Below are positions 7,140 to 16,241 of a stretch of DNA of 64,000 nt, piece by piece. The stretch spans positions 20,221 through 84,220 of the forward strand of contig CAJTUY010000001.1 in NCBI GenBank assembly GCA_910579415.1, read 5' to 3'. The notes beneath the pieces were generated by a model. The model ran no database searches and had not been told where the DNA came from. It saw nothing but the letters and a program-made list of their open reading frames with translations. The stretch comes from an uncultured Clostridia bacterium. GTDB lineage: Bacteria; Bacillota; Clostridia; UBA1381. The translations under genes were made by a program, and so were the position numbers. Each line of letters begins with the position of its first letter. Position 1 is the first letter of the stretch.

Positions 7140-8489
7140 TTATATTGTCAGAACACCTTCATCAGATTCAATCAGAAGGAATATTTCTTCTTCACGTCCG
7201 TTGTTGGCATTGACATAAATTATGAAATTCCTGTCATTAAATGTGCCGGTAAATTCATAACAAAGTACTTCGCGCATACTGTCCTTCGGTACAAGCGCAA
7301 GACGTGTAGCTTTTACATCAAGATTAGTTGAAATCTTTGTCTGTGCTTCCTCCATTGTAAGTGAAGGAGCGCTCAGTTCGCGTTCTGTATGGTTCATAAG
7401 GTATCCCTTTGTTTCCAGACCGAGAATTTCGCCGTTATCAAGAGCCACGCGCACTTTTACAAGGTCGCTGTAACAAGTAACATTGTCTTGTGTATATGCA
7501 AAGTTTATAGTTGCAATACCGCCTGATTTTTCATAATAGCTGTCCTGCATACTGTAAAAACCGTTTTTCTGAAGGAATTGCGCGGCTTTTTGTGTTGCCG
7601 TCTGAATATCAAGCTGTTCGCCGTCTGTATTGCGGTTGTTGAGATAGGAAAGAATATAGCCGCCCTTCTTTGTAACACTTATTGAGATTTGATTGTTATC
7701 ATCGTCGTGTACAAAGGTGTAGGAAGGAATAGCTGTATTTTCGGAAAGTGATTCAAATACAAGGTCTTTGCTGTTTATAAGAGCTTCCGCTTTTTCAAGC
7801 GCTTGTTCCTGCGAAAGGTCCGAAGCATTTTTCAGCATTTCGGGTTCGCGGTTTACAATATGCTCGGAGAACGGTCCGTCATATATAAGCGAAGGATAGT
7901 CCTCAAATGATTTTTCTACGTCCTCTAAATCTTCAAGAATGTTATTGCCTGCGGCATCGGCTACATTACCTCTCTGCTTGCTGCGTATGTCGCTTATTCG
8001 TATTTCGCCACTGTAAATCTGTTCCTCGATGCCTGACAGTGTGTCGCGTAAATTTGCGGCATATTCCGCGAGCGATGCTAAATCCTCATATTCCTGCTGT
8101 GAAATTTCCTCTCCGTTTATCATGGACTGTGATAAAACATAGGTATAATCGCCAACCTGTGATAAAAATTTTGAGGTATTATCAAGCTGAACTTCAGAGG
8201 TGGGTAACTGACCAAGACAGGATTTTGCTTCTGCCGACTGTCTGAAAATATCGCTTGACAGCTTCGCAAGCTGTGCGGGGCTTTTTGTAAGCTGAGTTTT
8301 GCTCAGCAATACATCAATATCATCAACATAACCTACAAGCTCATGAAATGCGCGGTTATACTGGTTTTCATTGCTTATTTCAAGCGCATCTGCGCTTTTT
8401 GTGGCTGTAAAGCCCCATATAACTGCGGCGATAAGTCCGGCAATCAGGATTGTATATAGCCATATGTGTATGCTTCTTTTTTGTTCCAT
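7140..8489 (-). CDS. ypeB: germination protein YpeB
   Basis: 449 residues, the normal length. An N-terminal membrane anchor (IWLYTILIAGLIAAVIWGF) is followed by a helical region and two PepSY-type beta domains in the C-terminal half, for example SYTFVHDDDNNQISISVTKKGGYILSYL. YpeB is needed for stability and placement of the cortex-lytic enzyme SleB in the spore and is degraded on germination. It lies 24 bases downstream of sleB in the usual sleB-ypeB order, with ribosome site AAAAGGAG. Expression in the forespore (sigma-G) is expected from known biology; I could not identify the promoter. Confidence 0.92.
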   Translation of the reverse strand: MEQKRSIHIWLYTILIAGLIAAVIWGFTATKSADALEISNENQYNRAFHELVGYVDDIDVLLSKTQLTKSPAQLAKLSSDIFRQSAEAKSCLGQLPTSEVQLDNTSKFLSQVGDYTYVLSQSMINGEEISQQEYEDLASLAEYAANLRDTLSGIEEQIYSGEIRISDIRSKQRGNVADAAGNNILEDLEDVEKSFEDYPSLIYDGPFSEHIVNREPEMLKNASDLSQEQALEKAEALINSKDLVFESLSENTAIPSYTFVHDDDNNQISISVTKKGGYILSYLNNRNTDGEQLDIQTATQKAAQFLQKNGFYSMQDSYYEKSGGIATINFAYTQDNVTCYSDLVKVRVALDNGEILGLETKGYLMNHTERELSAPSLTMEEAQTKISTNLDVKATRLALVPKDSMREVLCYEFTGTFNDRNFIIYVNANNGREEEIFLLIESDEGVLTI

Positions 8490-8513
8490 TATTATTTCTC
8501 CTTTTTATACTGT

Positions 8514-8969
8514 TTAACTGCAGAAACGGTGTTTTCCGATTTTAACAATCAGCGGACGCGACCAAATCCATTTATTTGTGGCAGTGTCCGGATTGAAATA
8601 GTAAATTGCGCCGTTTGACGGGTCCCAACCACTCAGAGCATCGGTACACGCTTTGTATACGGTTGAATTAGGGTCAATAGGTACGTTAATCTGACCGTCA
8701 CTTACCGCTGTGAATGCTCCCGGCTGGTATATAACGCCCGAAATGGTGTTTGGGAAAGACGAATGGCGTACACGGTTTAAAATAACAGCAGCAACAGCTA
8801 CCTGCCCTTCGTAAGGTTCGCCGCGCGCTTCGCCGTTTACCGCTCTTGCCAGAAGCTGCTTATCGTTAGCTGACGCGTTCACCGCGTAAGCTTCTCTGTC
8901 GGCTGATAAATAACAGACAGCCGCCGATATAAATACCAGAGCCAGAACGGCAGAAAGTATTTTTTTCAT
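8514..8969 (-). CDS. sleB: spore cortex-lytic enzyme SleB, catalytic domain only
   Basis: 151 residues: a signal peptide (ILSAVLALVFISAAVCYLS) and one Hydrolase_2 domain. Glu in the segment ARAVNGEARGEPYEGQ is the catalytic residue of this lytic transglycosylase family, which acts on muramic-delta-lactam cortex. GVIYQPGAFTAVSDGQ and AIYYFNPDTATNKWIW are further family segments. Bacillus SleB also has an N-terminal peptidoglycan-binding domain, absent here, so this is a short form. The ribosome site AAGGAGG is strong. It begins the sleB-ypeB operon, divergent from spoIIR. Confidence 0.92.
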   Translation of the reverse strand: MKKILSAVLALVFISAAVCYLSADREAYAVNASANDKQLLARAVNGEARGEPYEGQVAVAAVILNRVRHSSFPNTISGVIYQPGAFTAVSDGQINVPIDPNSTVYKACTDALSGWDPSNGAIYYFNPDTATNKWIWSRPLIVKIGKHRFCS

Positions 8970-9087
8970 ATATAGTCCTCCTTGTACTTTTTATTGTAGT
9001 ATTTCCAATGCAGTGTGAAAAATATGTATTGAAATAAAAAAAATGTTAATACTTAGAAATAGAAATACATAAAGTGAGGTAACAAAT

Positions 9088-9717
9088 ATGAATAAGGTAA
9101 TAGGCGCATTTGCACTTGCGCTGTGCATGACAATGGCAGTGACGGCATATTCGGATAATGTTCAGGAGGATTTGCAGGATAATCTGATACGTTTGCATAT
9201 AATTGCGGAAAGTGACGATGATGCTGACCAAAATGTGAAATTGAAGGTCCGCGATGCTATATTAAAAAATGTCGGCGAAAAAATGTCGGTAAGCGATAAG
9301 GATGAATGTAAGACTGAAATTATAGAAAATCTCGGTGAGATAGAACATATTGCGGATAATGTACTTCGGGAAAACGGATTTAGTTATACTTCGCATGCCG
9401 AATACGGAAAATTTTATTTTCCTGAAAAAACATATAAATCAATGACGCTGCCGGCAGGAGAATATTACGGTATAAGAGTTGTACTTGGGTCCGGCGAGGG
9501 TCATAACTGGTGGTGCGTAATGTATCCTCCGCTTTGCTTTAAAGAGGGAGAAGAGGTAACATTAAGTCGTGAAAGCGAAAAAATTCTTCGTGAAAAATTA
9601 GACAGAGATACTTATGAAATAATTACACAGAAAAATAACGAAGTGGTTGTTAAATTTAAAATAGTTCAGGTAGTGCAGGAGCTAAAAGAAAAAATATCTA
9701 AAAGAAACGGTGATTAA
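9088..9717 (+). CDS. spoIIR: stage II sporulation protein R
   Basis: 209 residues with an N-terminal signal sequence (MNKVIGAFALALCMTMAVTAYS). Family landmarks are LIRLHIIAESDDDADQNVKLKVRDAIL near residues 34-60, YGKFYFPEKTYKSMTLPAGEYYGIRVVLG, and the tryptophan-rich GHNWWCVMYPPLCF near 148. SpoIIR is made in the forespore under sigma-F and exported to trigger SpoIIGA, which processes pro-sigma-E in the mother cell. It stands alone between divergent sleB and the convergent SASP gene, consistent with a regulon position rather than an operon. No clear sigma-F promoter could be recognised by eye. Confidence 0.93.
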   Translation: MNKVIGAFALALCMTMAVTAYSDNVQEDLQDNLIRLHIIAESDDDADQNVKLKVRDAILKNVGEKMSVSDKDECKTEIIENLGEIEHIADNVLRENGFSYTSHAEYGKFYFPEKTYKSMTLPAGEYYGIRVVLGSGEGHNWWCVMYPPLCFKEGEEVTLSRESEKILREKLDRDTYEIITQKNNEVVVKFKIVQVVQELKEKISKRNGD

Positions 9718-9752
9718 AAATGAATAATTTCATTTTTAATCACCGTTTTAAC
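9705..9752. terminator. 20-bp perfect hairpin overlapping the end of spoIIR
   Basis: Arms 9705-9724 and 9729-9748 are perfectly complementary around the loop TAAT, and the spoIIR stop codon lies inside the left arm. A short T-run follows. The exceptional stem length suits termination or mRNA protection. Confidence 0.8.
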
Positions 9753-9790
9753 AAGTTAAAACAGATAGCTTAACTTACTTTCAGATTAAC

Positions 9791-9982
9791 TTATCTTAAT
9801 CTGCTTTCGTAATCAGCAATCATCTTTTTAACCATCTGACCGCCTACTGAACCTGCCTGCTTTGCAGTAAGGTCGCCGTTGTAGCCGCTCTTAAGTGTAA
9901 CGCCTACTTCGTTTGCAGCCTCCATCTTGAACTTATCCATAGCCTGCTTTGCTTCCGGAACCTGAATTTTGTTTCTGCTCAT
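9791..9982 (-). CDS. alpha/beta-type small acid-soluble spore protein
   Basis: 63 residues, the typical length. It contains the family signatures PEAKQAMDKFKMEAANEVGV, with the Glu of the GPR protease cleavage region, and GSVGGQMVKKMIADYE, the C-terminal DNA-binding helix. These proteins coat spore DNA and protect it from UV and heat, then serve as an amino-acid store. A strong ribosome site (AAGGAGGG) precedes the ATG. It is monocistronic. Forespore control is expected, but I could not pick out a convincing sigma-G promoter. Confidence 0.96.
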   Translation of the reverse strand: MSRNKIQVPEAKQAMDKFKMEAANEVGVTLKSGYNGDLTAKQAGSVGGQMVKKMIADYESRLR

Positions 9983-10121
9983 TTCTTTTTCCCTCCTTAA
10001 AAACCAAAGTCCTATATCTATATAAATTTTGTGTCGAATTGTATCGACTACACTACTATTTTGTACATGGATTAAAATAATATTCTGAAAATTATATAGT
10101 AATTTTTAACTGCTTTTAATA

Positions 10122-10150
10122 TTGAAAAAAATGTCGTAAAGTAGTACAAT
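10122..10150 (+). promoter_or_regulatory. sigma-A promoter of the CLC channel gene
   Basis: TTGAAA (10122-10127), 17 bases, TACAAT (10145-10150); the AAAAGGGG ribosome site follows directly. The leader is only about 12 bases, leaving no room for a fluoride riboswitch. Confidence 0.75.
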
Positions 10151-10170
10151 ATAAAAGGGGTGAATTAAAT

Positions 10171-11436
10171 ATGATAAAGGAAATAATCTTACATAAAATA
10201 AAATCAGCATCAGAATATGTACTTGTGTTTTTAAAATGGACGGTTATATCAGTTGTGGTCGGAATAGTCGGCGGAATAGTTGGTGCGCTGTTTCATGCGA
10301 GCGTAAGCGAAGCAAATGTATTTTTTTCAAAATATGATAAATTGATATTTCTTTTGCCGATAGGCGGACTTTTGATAGTTGCAATGTATAAAAAATGCAA
10401 TATGATGGGAAACAAGGGTACAGACAGTATACTTGCTTCAATACGAAATGATAAAGGCGTTCCGATTTTGCTTGCTCCGCTTATATTTATAAGCACGGTA
10501 ATAACGCATCTTCTGGGCGGCAGTGCGGGACGCGAGGGCGCAGCCTTGCAGCTTGGGGGAAGTATCGGGTCTAATATCGGACGTCTTTTCCGCCTTGATG
10601 AAAAGGATATTCATATTGTGATTATGAGCGGCATGAGCGGAGTGTTTTCCGCTCTGTTCGGAACACCGATAACGGCGGCTCTGTTTGCGCTCGGTGTAAC
10701 AAGTGTCGGTATAATGTATTATTCGGGTCTTGTTCCGTGCCTTATTTCATCGCTTACCGCATATCTGATTATAACCATTATCGGTATTTCGCCAACGCAT
10801 TTTGATATAATTTATACACCGCATGTGACGATAATAACGATTTTACAGACAATACTTATAGCTGTATTGTGCGCGGAACTCAGTATAATTTTCTGTACAG
10901 TAATGCATTACACAGCGAGATATTTAAAAATTTGGTTTAAAAATCCTTATTTAAGAATTTTTGTGGGCGGTCTTGCAATAATAGCGCTTACATACCTGAC
11001 GGGAACACGTGACTACAATGGTTCCGGAATGGGAATTATAGAAAACGCGGTAATAGGGGCATACACAAAAAATTGGGCATGGGCGCTTAAAATTTTATTT
11101 ACCGCTATTACAATAGGCGCAGGCTATAAAGGTGGTGAAATTGTGCCTACATTTTTTATCGGCGCAACCTTTGGCTGCTTTATTGCACGTCTTATAGGAA
11201 TAACTCCCGGTTTCGGCGCGGCGCTTGGTATGATAGCCATGTTTTGCGGAGTGCTTAACTGTCCGGTGGCGGCAATTATATTAAGTGTAGAGTTATTTGG
11301 TTCGGAAGGCTTCATACTGTTTTCAATAGCCGCAGGAGTGAGCTATATGCTTTCGGGATATTACGGTCTTTACGGAAGCCAGAAAATTATGTATTCAAAA
11401 TTAAAAGCAGAATATGTCAATCGGGATACGAAGTAG
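10171..11436 (+). CDS. CLC-family anion channel/transporter
   Basis: A 421-residue membrane protein with the CLC fold. The GREG motif with the gating Glu is seen in LGGSAGREGAALQLGGSIGS near residues 115-135, and the C-terminal pore motif in GAGYKGGEIVPTFFIGATFG near 310-330. The first filter motif GSGIP of chloride-type CLCs is absent; the equivalent position reads MMGNKGTDSI. GREGA replaces GREGP. Such changes are typical of the CLC-F/SycA-like branch, so fluoride export is possible, but the ion cannot be decided from this sequence. It lies directly upstream of, and probably in an operon with, the PF06541-type membrane protein. Confidence 0.85.
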   Translation: MIKEIILHKIKSASEYVLVFLKWTVISVVVGIVGGIVGALFHASVSEANVFFSKYDKLIFLLPIGGLLIVAMYKKCNMMGNKGTDSILASIRNDKGVPILLAPLIFISTVITHLLGGSAGREGAALQLGGSIGSNIGRLFRLDEKDIHIVIMSGMSGVFSALFGTPITAALFALGVTSVGIMYYSGLVPCLISSLTAYLIITIIGISPTHFDIIYTPHVTIITILQTILIAVLCAELSIIFCTVMHYTARYLKIWFKNPYLRIFVGGLAIIALTYLTGTRDYNGSGMGIIENAVIGAYTKNWAWALKILFTAITIGAGYKGGEIVPTFFIGATFGCFIARLIGITPGFGAALGMIAMFCGVLNCPVAAIILSVELFGSEGFILFSIAAGVSYMLSGYYGLYGSQKIMYSKLKAEYVNRDTK

Positions 11437-11448
11437 GAGGTGATATTT

Positions 11449-12261
11449 ATGATTTTAGGTTATTCTGTTTATGAACTTTTGTGGCTGTTCTTTATTTACG
11501 GCTTCTTTGGTTGGTGCGTAGAGGTAGGCTTCTGCGGAGTTGAATTAGGTAAATTTGTCAACAGAGGTTTTCTGAACGGTCCAATCTGCCCGATATACGG
11601 AGTAGGAGCGGTAATTGTAGTATTGTGCCTCACTCCGATAAGTCATAATGCTATACTGCTGTTTTTCGGTTCGGCAATCCTCACATCGGCTTTGGAACTT
11701 GTGACAGGCTTTGCTCTTGATAAGATATTTCATGCGAGATGGTGGGATTATTCGGACAAGCCGTTTAATATCGGAGGTTACATATGCTTAAAGTTTTCGA
11801 TTTACTGGGGATTTGTGTGTATTGCGCTTATGCGAGGAATACACCCTGTAATATATGATTTTGTGAAAATAATACCGTCTGTGATAGGAATAATTATTCT
11901 TGTTTTTTTATCGGCTGTATTTGTAAGCGATATTGTGATAACGATTGTTACAATAAATAAGCTGTCGCACCGCGTCAGAGCAATGGATGAGCTTGCAAGG
12001 AAAATACATGCCGTATCGGATGAGATAGGCATACATGTTTATGAGGGTGTAAGCAATGTTGTGGAAAAGGGCGAGAAGCTGTATAACAGTGAAGCCGCTG
12101 AGAAGCACAGGAAAGAGCTTGCGGAGCTGAAGGAAAAATATGCGCTTATTACAAAAGAAAATCATTTGTTCCAGAAACGTATTATAAAGGCATTTCCCAA
12201 TATGCGTTCGCACCGTCACGGGGAACAGCTTGACAAGTTAAAAGCAAAATTTAAGAAATAA
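11449..12261 (+). CDS. PF06541-type (putative ABC transporter type IV) membrane protein
   Basis: 270 residues from ATG 11449, chosen because AGGAGG lies eight bases upstream; an in-frame GTG at 11440 overlaps that site. There are about five transmembrane segments. The family signature is clear: LLWLFFIYGFFGWCVEV, then VNRGFLNGPICPIYGVG and LDKIFHARWWDYSDKPFNI. A charged, helical cytoplasmic tail of about 90 residues follows (KHRKELAELKEKYALI). Despite the family name, no ABC function has been shown that I know of. It begins 12 bases after the CLC gene, so the two are probably co-transcribed. Confidence 0.8.
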   Translation: MILGYSVYELLWLFFIYGFFGWCVEVGFCGVELGKFVNRGFLNGPICPIYGVGAVIVVLCLTPISHNAILLFFGSAILTSALELVTGFALDKIFHARWWDYSDKPFNIGGYICLKFSIYWGFVCIALMRGIHPVIYDFVKIIPSVIGIIILVFLSAVFVSDIVITIVTINKLSHRVRAMDELARKIHAVSDEIGIHVYEGVSNVVEKGEKLYNSEAAEKHRKELAELKEKYALITKENHLFQKRIIKAFPNMRSHRHGEQLDKLKAKFKK

Positions 12262-12267
12262 AAAACG

Positions 12268-12292
12268 GGGACTGCTTAAATGCAGTCCCTTA
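12268..12292. terminator. terminator between convergent genes at 12.27 kb
   Basis: GGGACTGC (12268-12275), six-base loop, GCAGTCCC (12282-12289). It sits in the eight to thirty bases between the two convergent stop codons and probably serves both strands. Confidence 0.8.
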
Positions 12293-13519
12293 ATTGTTGT
12301 CGCTGTATAAATATACCCATAAGATGGTTAACAGTGCGATTGCCACACCGCCGCCTATACATACTATCGGCAAATGCGATTTTTTATCAATTGATTTCTC
12401 CAACTTTATAAGATTTGTTTTGCTGTTTTCATCGTCGTATTTTGAGTGGCGCAGAAGCGACAGCGAACCTTTTGATTTTTTATAAAGAAGAGTATTTCTG
12501 TTATAGTCTGTTTTAATCTGCCTTAATTCTCTGTCGGAAAGCGGTATGCAGTCTGTGCGTACCTTTAAAATCTGGTATCCGTTTTCAGCGTCGTCGCTGC
12601 GTCGTAAAAGCGCGTAATTGTAATATGTACGGTCTGTTGAGAAGCGTATATAATATATTTCATCACCGAGATTATACGCCTCTGAAATCAGATAGAATTT
12701 ATCATAGCCGGCAGGGATATTAAGAGCCTTCTTATATTCGTCAATAGACGAGTAATTCGCAATATCAAAATCCGTAAAGCCTAACGCATTTTTTAAAACT
12801 GCTTCAATCTGAGCTTCGTCCTCGTCACGCAGCCGTTCGGATATATTATCAAACGTTACGCTGTCGGCAGCTGAATTTTTCAGCCTGTCAAAAAACTCGC
12901 CGATATGCTTGTTATAGTTTGAGATATCAACGTTTGAATGGAAATAATCATTTCCGAAATCCATAACCCCCGATTGACTCAGCACAAGAGGCGCGTTTAC
13001 ATATTCAAAAGCATCACCGTTTACTACGGTATAATAATCATTATGAGTTATATTGCCATTTTCAAGCGTACTGTAAATAACATAGCGTTTCTCCTCGTTG
13101 GAACCGAGAGAAAAAAGTCCGCCGTGTCCCTGCGCAAAAAGTGTGTAATTTATATCGAGAATAGCTATGCGTTCTGCCTTTTCCTTAACTTCGTCATATT
13201 TCCATATATGACAGGACGCAACCGAATAATCTGCATCAGCAAGGAATATTACAAGATATGGGTTCTGATTATTGTCAAAATTAACGACATCACTGTATAC
13301 AATTCCGTGTGGCGCGCTGTCGCGTATGCTGTCACCCGGATTTTCTGTGTGCATTGAACCGTAGGTGTACAGGTAGTCGTTCAGCACGTATGCGTATACG
13401 GACGACATTTTTCCGACAGGCTCATCTGCGCTGGCATAACTAAAGGAAAGGCAGGACATTAGAATGACAGCCGAACAGAATACGGACATAAGCCTGAATA
13501 TCCTTTTTTTCAACGTCAC
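12290..13519 (-). CDS. exported, C-terminally membrane-anchored protein of unknown function
   Basis: 409 residues. The signal peptide (LMSVFCSAVILMSCLSFSYASA) is followed by about 340 extracytoplasmic residues. A single C-terminal transmembrane helix (LPIVCIGGGVAIALLTILWVYLYS) with a short charged cytoplasmic end suggests surface anchoring with no sortase motif. The ectodomain is beta-rich in its first half, with phrases such as NPYLVIFLADADYSVASCHIWKY that recall beta-propeller or integrin-like repeats, and helical in its middle (residues 200-270). I do not recognise the family. It has its own promoter and no operon partner. Confidence 0.7.
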   Translation of the reverse strand: MTLKKRIFRLMSVFCSAVILMSCLSFSYASADEPVGKMSSVYAYVLNDYLYTYGSMHTENPGDSIRDSAPHGIVYSDVVNFDNNQNPYLVIFLADADYSVASCHIWKYDEVKEKAERIAILDINYTLFAQGHGGLFSLGSNEEKRYVIYSTLENGNITHNDYYTVVNGDAFEYVNAPLVLSQSGVMDFGNDYFHSNVDISNYNKHIGEFFDRLKNSAADSVTFDNISERLRDEDEAQIEAVLKNALGFTDFDIANYSSIDEYKKALNIPAGYDKFYLISEAYNLGDEIYYIRFSTDRTYYNYALLRRSDDAENGYQILKVRTDCIPLSDRELRQIKTDYNRNTLLYKKSKGSLSLLRHSKYDDENSKTNLIKLEKSIDKKSHLPIVCIGGGVAIALLTILWVYLYSDNN

Positions 13520-13570
13520 ACCCCCTGATTTTACAAAATAGTAATTTTGTTTACATAATTCCCGTTATCT

Positions 13571-13599
13571 ATTATACAGGTAACTATGTAACAATTCAA
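13571..13599 (-). promoter_or_regulatory. promoter of the exported unknown protein
   Basis: Minus-strand TTGAAT (13599-13594), 17 bases, TATAAT (13576-13571), about 50 bases before the start codon. Confidence 0.7.
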
Positions 13600-13709
13600 C
13601 GTGATTTCTGTTAAGAGCATATTACAATAATATGGCAATTTGTGTTCAAAGTGGTTTTTAGGGGGAGAGGTATGGTATAATAACACCATGAGAAAGGAGC
13701 TTGTGTTTT

Positions 13710-14209
13710 ATGAAGAATTTACTTTTTTTATGCGGTCCGAATGGAATCGGAAAAACTACAATAAGTAAAGAGATTGTGAGGATTTTGCCAAATTCAGCAT
13801 ATGTTGATTCTGATTGGTGCAGGATTATGAATCCGTTTGTATTGAATGACGATACAATTCCTGTAATATCAAATAATATAAGTAGTATGATTCTTTCGTA
13901 TTTTAACTGTCCGATAGTTGAAACCGTAATCTTTTCATATGGGTTTCACGGGCGAAGAAAAGAAGTTTTTGAAAATGTAGTTCGTAAGTCAGCTGAATTT
14001 CCGTACAATTTTATTCCTTATCTTTTATGGTGCGGTGAGGAGGAAAATATAAAAAGAATGAAGATTGACGGCAGAAGTGCGGAACAGATTGAGAGATCAA
14101 TCAATCCCGTAAGTCCTTTGATGGTGTTACCTATGAAAAAATGGATATTACCGATATGTCTGTAAATCAGGCGGCAAATGCTATAATTACAGCGGCAGGG
14201 TTGGAATAA
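13710..14209 (+). pseudogene. P-loop nucleotide kinase-like gene with a C-terminal frameshift
   Basis: ATG 13710 is preferred over TTG 13701 because AGGAG at 13695-13699 is ten bases from the former and one from the latter. The Walker A motif LFLCGPNGIGKTTISKE is at the N-terminus, and the fold is that of a small kinase or AAA-type ATPase. The frame stops early at 14165. In another frame, from 14097 to the stop at 14207-14209, the DNA encodes FDGVTYEKMDITDMSVNQAA and a helical end, a far better match to a kinase C-terminus. The switch coincides with the tetranucleotide repeat ATCAATCAATC (14096-14106); one more ATCA unit would join the frames as RSINQSRKSFDG. It could be a true lesion, repeat-driven switching or a sequencing error. 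Confidence 0.7.
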
Positions 14210-14215
14210 TACAGC

Positions 14216-14273
14216 AAATTGCCTATTTACAAATTTAAAAAATTGTACTATAATTAGACAAGATAGGCAATTT
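14216..14273 (+). promoter_or_regulatory. argC promoter enclosed by an 11-bp perfect inverted repeat
   Basis: TTTACA (14226-14231), 17 bases, TATAAT (14249-14254) form a good sigma-A promoter. AAATTGCCTAT (14216-14226) and its exact complement ATAGGCAATTT (14263-14273) flank it: the left arm touches the -35 hexamer and the right arm covers the start site. This does not resemble the ArgR box. It may be an operator for another repressor, or form a leader or cruciform structure. Confidence 0.65.
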
Positions 14274-14295
14274 ATATGGAAAGAAGGCAAATAAG

Positions 14296-15333
14296 ATGAT
14301 AAAAACAGCAGTTCTCGGCGCGACAGGCTATGCAGGCATTGAGCTTGTAAGACTGCTTACAAACCATAGTGAGGCAAGCATTGAAATATTAGGTTCAAAG
14401 AGCTTTGCAGGCGAAAAAATAAATGACATTTACGGAAATTTCACGCATATTCTTGAAAAGGAATGCGAGGAGGTTGACCTTAATAAGGTGTCGGAGTGCG
14501 ATGTTGCATTTACGGCTCTGCCGCACGGTGCATCAAAAACGGTTATACCATCGCTTTTGGAAAAGGGTTTGAAGGTAATTGATTTAAGCGGTGATTACCG
14601 TTATGACGACGCTGCGGTATATGAGGAATGGTACGGAGAAAAACATTCTTCACCCGAACTGTTAAAGGAGTCTGTTTACGGGCTTCCCGAACTGCACAGA
14701 GAAAAGATTAAAAAAGCGCGTCTTATCGGAAATCCGGGTTGTTATACAACGTGTTCAATACTTGGCGCAGCTCCGCTTTTAGCTAATAAAATCGGTGAAA
14801 CGAAGAATATAATCATTGATGCAAAATCAGGTGTTACGGGAGCAGGCAGAGGCTTAAAGCTGCAAAACAGTTTTTGCGAATGTACAGAAAACACGAAAGC
14901 CTACAATATTGCAAAGCACCGCCACACATCAGAGATTGAACAGGAGCTTTCCAATATAGCCGGCGAGAATATAATGCTGTCATTCACGCCGCATCTTATT
15001 CCGCAGAAACGGGGAATACTGGCAACAATTTATGTAAATCTTAACCGACCTTCAAGCACGGAGGAGCTTACGGGAATTTATAAAGAATATTACAAAAACG
15101 AATTTTTTGTGCGCGTCAAGGATAGCGGAAGTCTGCCTGAAACAAAACATGTCTCAGGCTCTAACTTTGTTGATATAGGTATAGTATATGACGAACGTCT
15201 GCAAAGAGCGGTGGTTGTATCGGCGCTTGACAATATTGTTAAGGGCGCCGCTGGACAAGCTGTTCAGAACATGAATTTATTGTTTGGCTTAGATGAAAAA
15301 ACAGGTCTGGACAATGCAGGATTTTATTTATAA
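14296..15333 (+). CDS. argC: N-acetyl-gamma-glutamyl-phosphate reductase
   Basis: 345 residues. The NADP-binding start is [18 protein letters not shown] and the active-site Cys is in [12 protein letters not shown] near residue 150. [15 protein letters not shown] and the [13 protein letters not shown] end segment are also family-typical. It makes N-acetylglutamate semialdehyde, the third step of arginine synthesis. It is followed 14 bases later by argB; the rest of the arg pathway is not in the window. Its promoter is bracketed by an unusual inverted repeat. Confidence 0.96.
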   Translation: MIKTAVLGATGYAGIELVRLLTNHSEASIEILGSKSFAGEKINDIYGNFTHILEKECEEVDLNKVSECDVAFTALPHGASKTVIPSLLEKGLKVIDLSGDYRYDDAAVYEEWYGEKHSSPELLKESVYGLPELHREKIKKARLIGNPGCYTTCSILGAAPLLANKIGETKNIIIDAKSGVTGAGRGLKLQNSFCECTENTKAYNIAKHRHTSEIEQELSNIAGENIMLSFTPHLIPQKRGILATIYVNLNRPSSTEELTGIYKEYYKNEFFVRVKDSGSLPETKHVSGSNFVDIGIVYDERLQRAVVVSALDNIVKGAAGQAVQNMNLLFGLDEKTGLDNAGFYL

Positions 15334-15347
15334 TAGAAGGTGACACA

Positions 15348-16220
15348 ATGCAGGAACTTATTAAAAAAGCAGGGATACTTATTGAAGCGCTCCCGTATAT
15401 ACAAAAATTTTCGGGTAAAACAGTCGTTATAAAATACGGCGGCAACGCAATGATTAACGAGGATTTAAAAAACTCGGTAATGGAGGATATAACGCTGTTA
15501 AAATTTATCGGTCTTAATCCGATAGTTGTACACGGAGGCGGACCCGACATTTCAAAGGCGTTGGATGAACGCGGTGTAAAAAGTAAATTTATAAACGGGC
15601 TTCGCGTGACAGATGATATTACGATGCAGACAGCGCAGCAGGTGCTTATCGGAAAGACGAACAAGGAAATTGTCGCTCTGCTTAACACAAAGGGCGGACG
15701 CGCTGTCGGCGTAAGCGGTATTGACGGCAGCTTTATCGAATGTAAAAAGCAGTATACGGAAGTAGACGGTAAAAAGACGGATATAGGATATGTCGGGGAT
15801 ATTGTTCATATAAAGAACTGTCTTATAAACCTGCTTTCATCTGACCAGTATATACCTGTCATTGCTCCTATTGGTACTGATGAGGAGGGTAACAGCTATA
15901 ATATTAACGCAGATACCGTAGCGGCGGCAGTCGCATCAGCTGTACAGGCGGAAAAGCTGATTTTGCTTACTGACGTTGAGGGAGTTAAGGATAACGACAA
16001 TAAGGTAATTTATGAGGTTCATAAGAATGAAATATTCAACATGATAAACGACGGAACAATAAGCGGCGGTATGATACCTAAGGTGCTGGGCTGTCTTGAA
16101 GCTATTGACGGAGGCGTTACGGGTGTGCATATAATAGACGGACGTATTCCGCATTGTCTGCTTCTTGAAATATTCACCAAGACTGGTATAGGTACGCTTA
16201 TTAAGAGCGACAAGTATTAA
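15348..16220 (+). CDS. argB: acetylglutamate kinase
   Basis: 290 residues. The amino-acid-kinase motifs are [12 protein letters not shown] near residue 25, [15 protein letters not shown] near 62, and [14 protein letters not shown] near 210, with [18 protein letters not shown] near 235. The longer form without an extended N-terminal helix leaves arginine feedback inhibition undecided. It phosphorylates N-acetylglutamate, the step before ArgC, and shares its operon with argC; proS follows after 21 bases. Confidence 0.96.
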   Translation: MQELIKKAGILIEALPYIQKFSGKTVVIKYGGNAMINEDLKNSVMEDITLLKFIGLNPIVVHGGGPDISKALDERGVKSKFINGLRVTDDITMQTAQQVLIGKTNKEIVALLNTKGGRAVGVSGIDGSFIECKKQYTEVDGKKTDIGYVGDIVHIKNCLINLLSSDQYIPVIAPIGTDEEGNSYNINADTVAAAVASAVQAEKLILLTDVEGVKDNDNKVIYEVHKNEIFNMINDGTISGGMIPKVLGCLEAIDGGVTGVHIIDGRIPHCLLLEIFTKTGIGTLIKSDKY

Positions 16221-16241
16221 ATCGGAAAGGAAAAATATATT

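Noticed and set aside
9983..10060. Sigma-G promoter for the SASP gene
   Set aside because: I looked for a -35/-10 pair of sigma-G type but found no convincing match at proper spacing, so none is listed.
10122..10170. Fluoride riboswitch before the CLC gene
   Set aside because: The promoter lies about 20 bases before the start codon, leaving no room for an aptamer.
16221..16241. T-box leader before proS
   Set aside because: The gap after argB is only 21 bases and has just a ribosome site.
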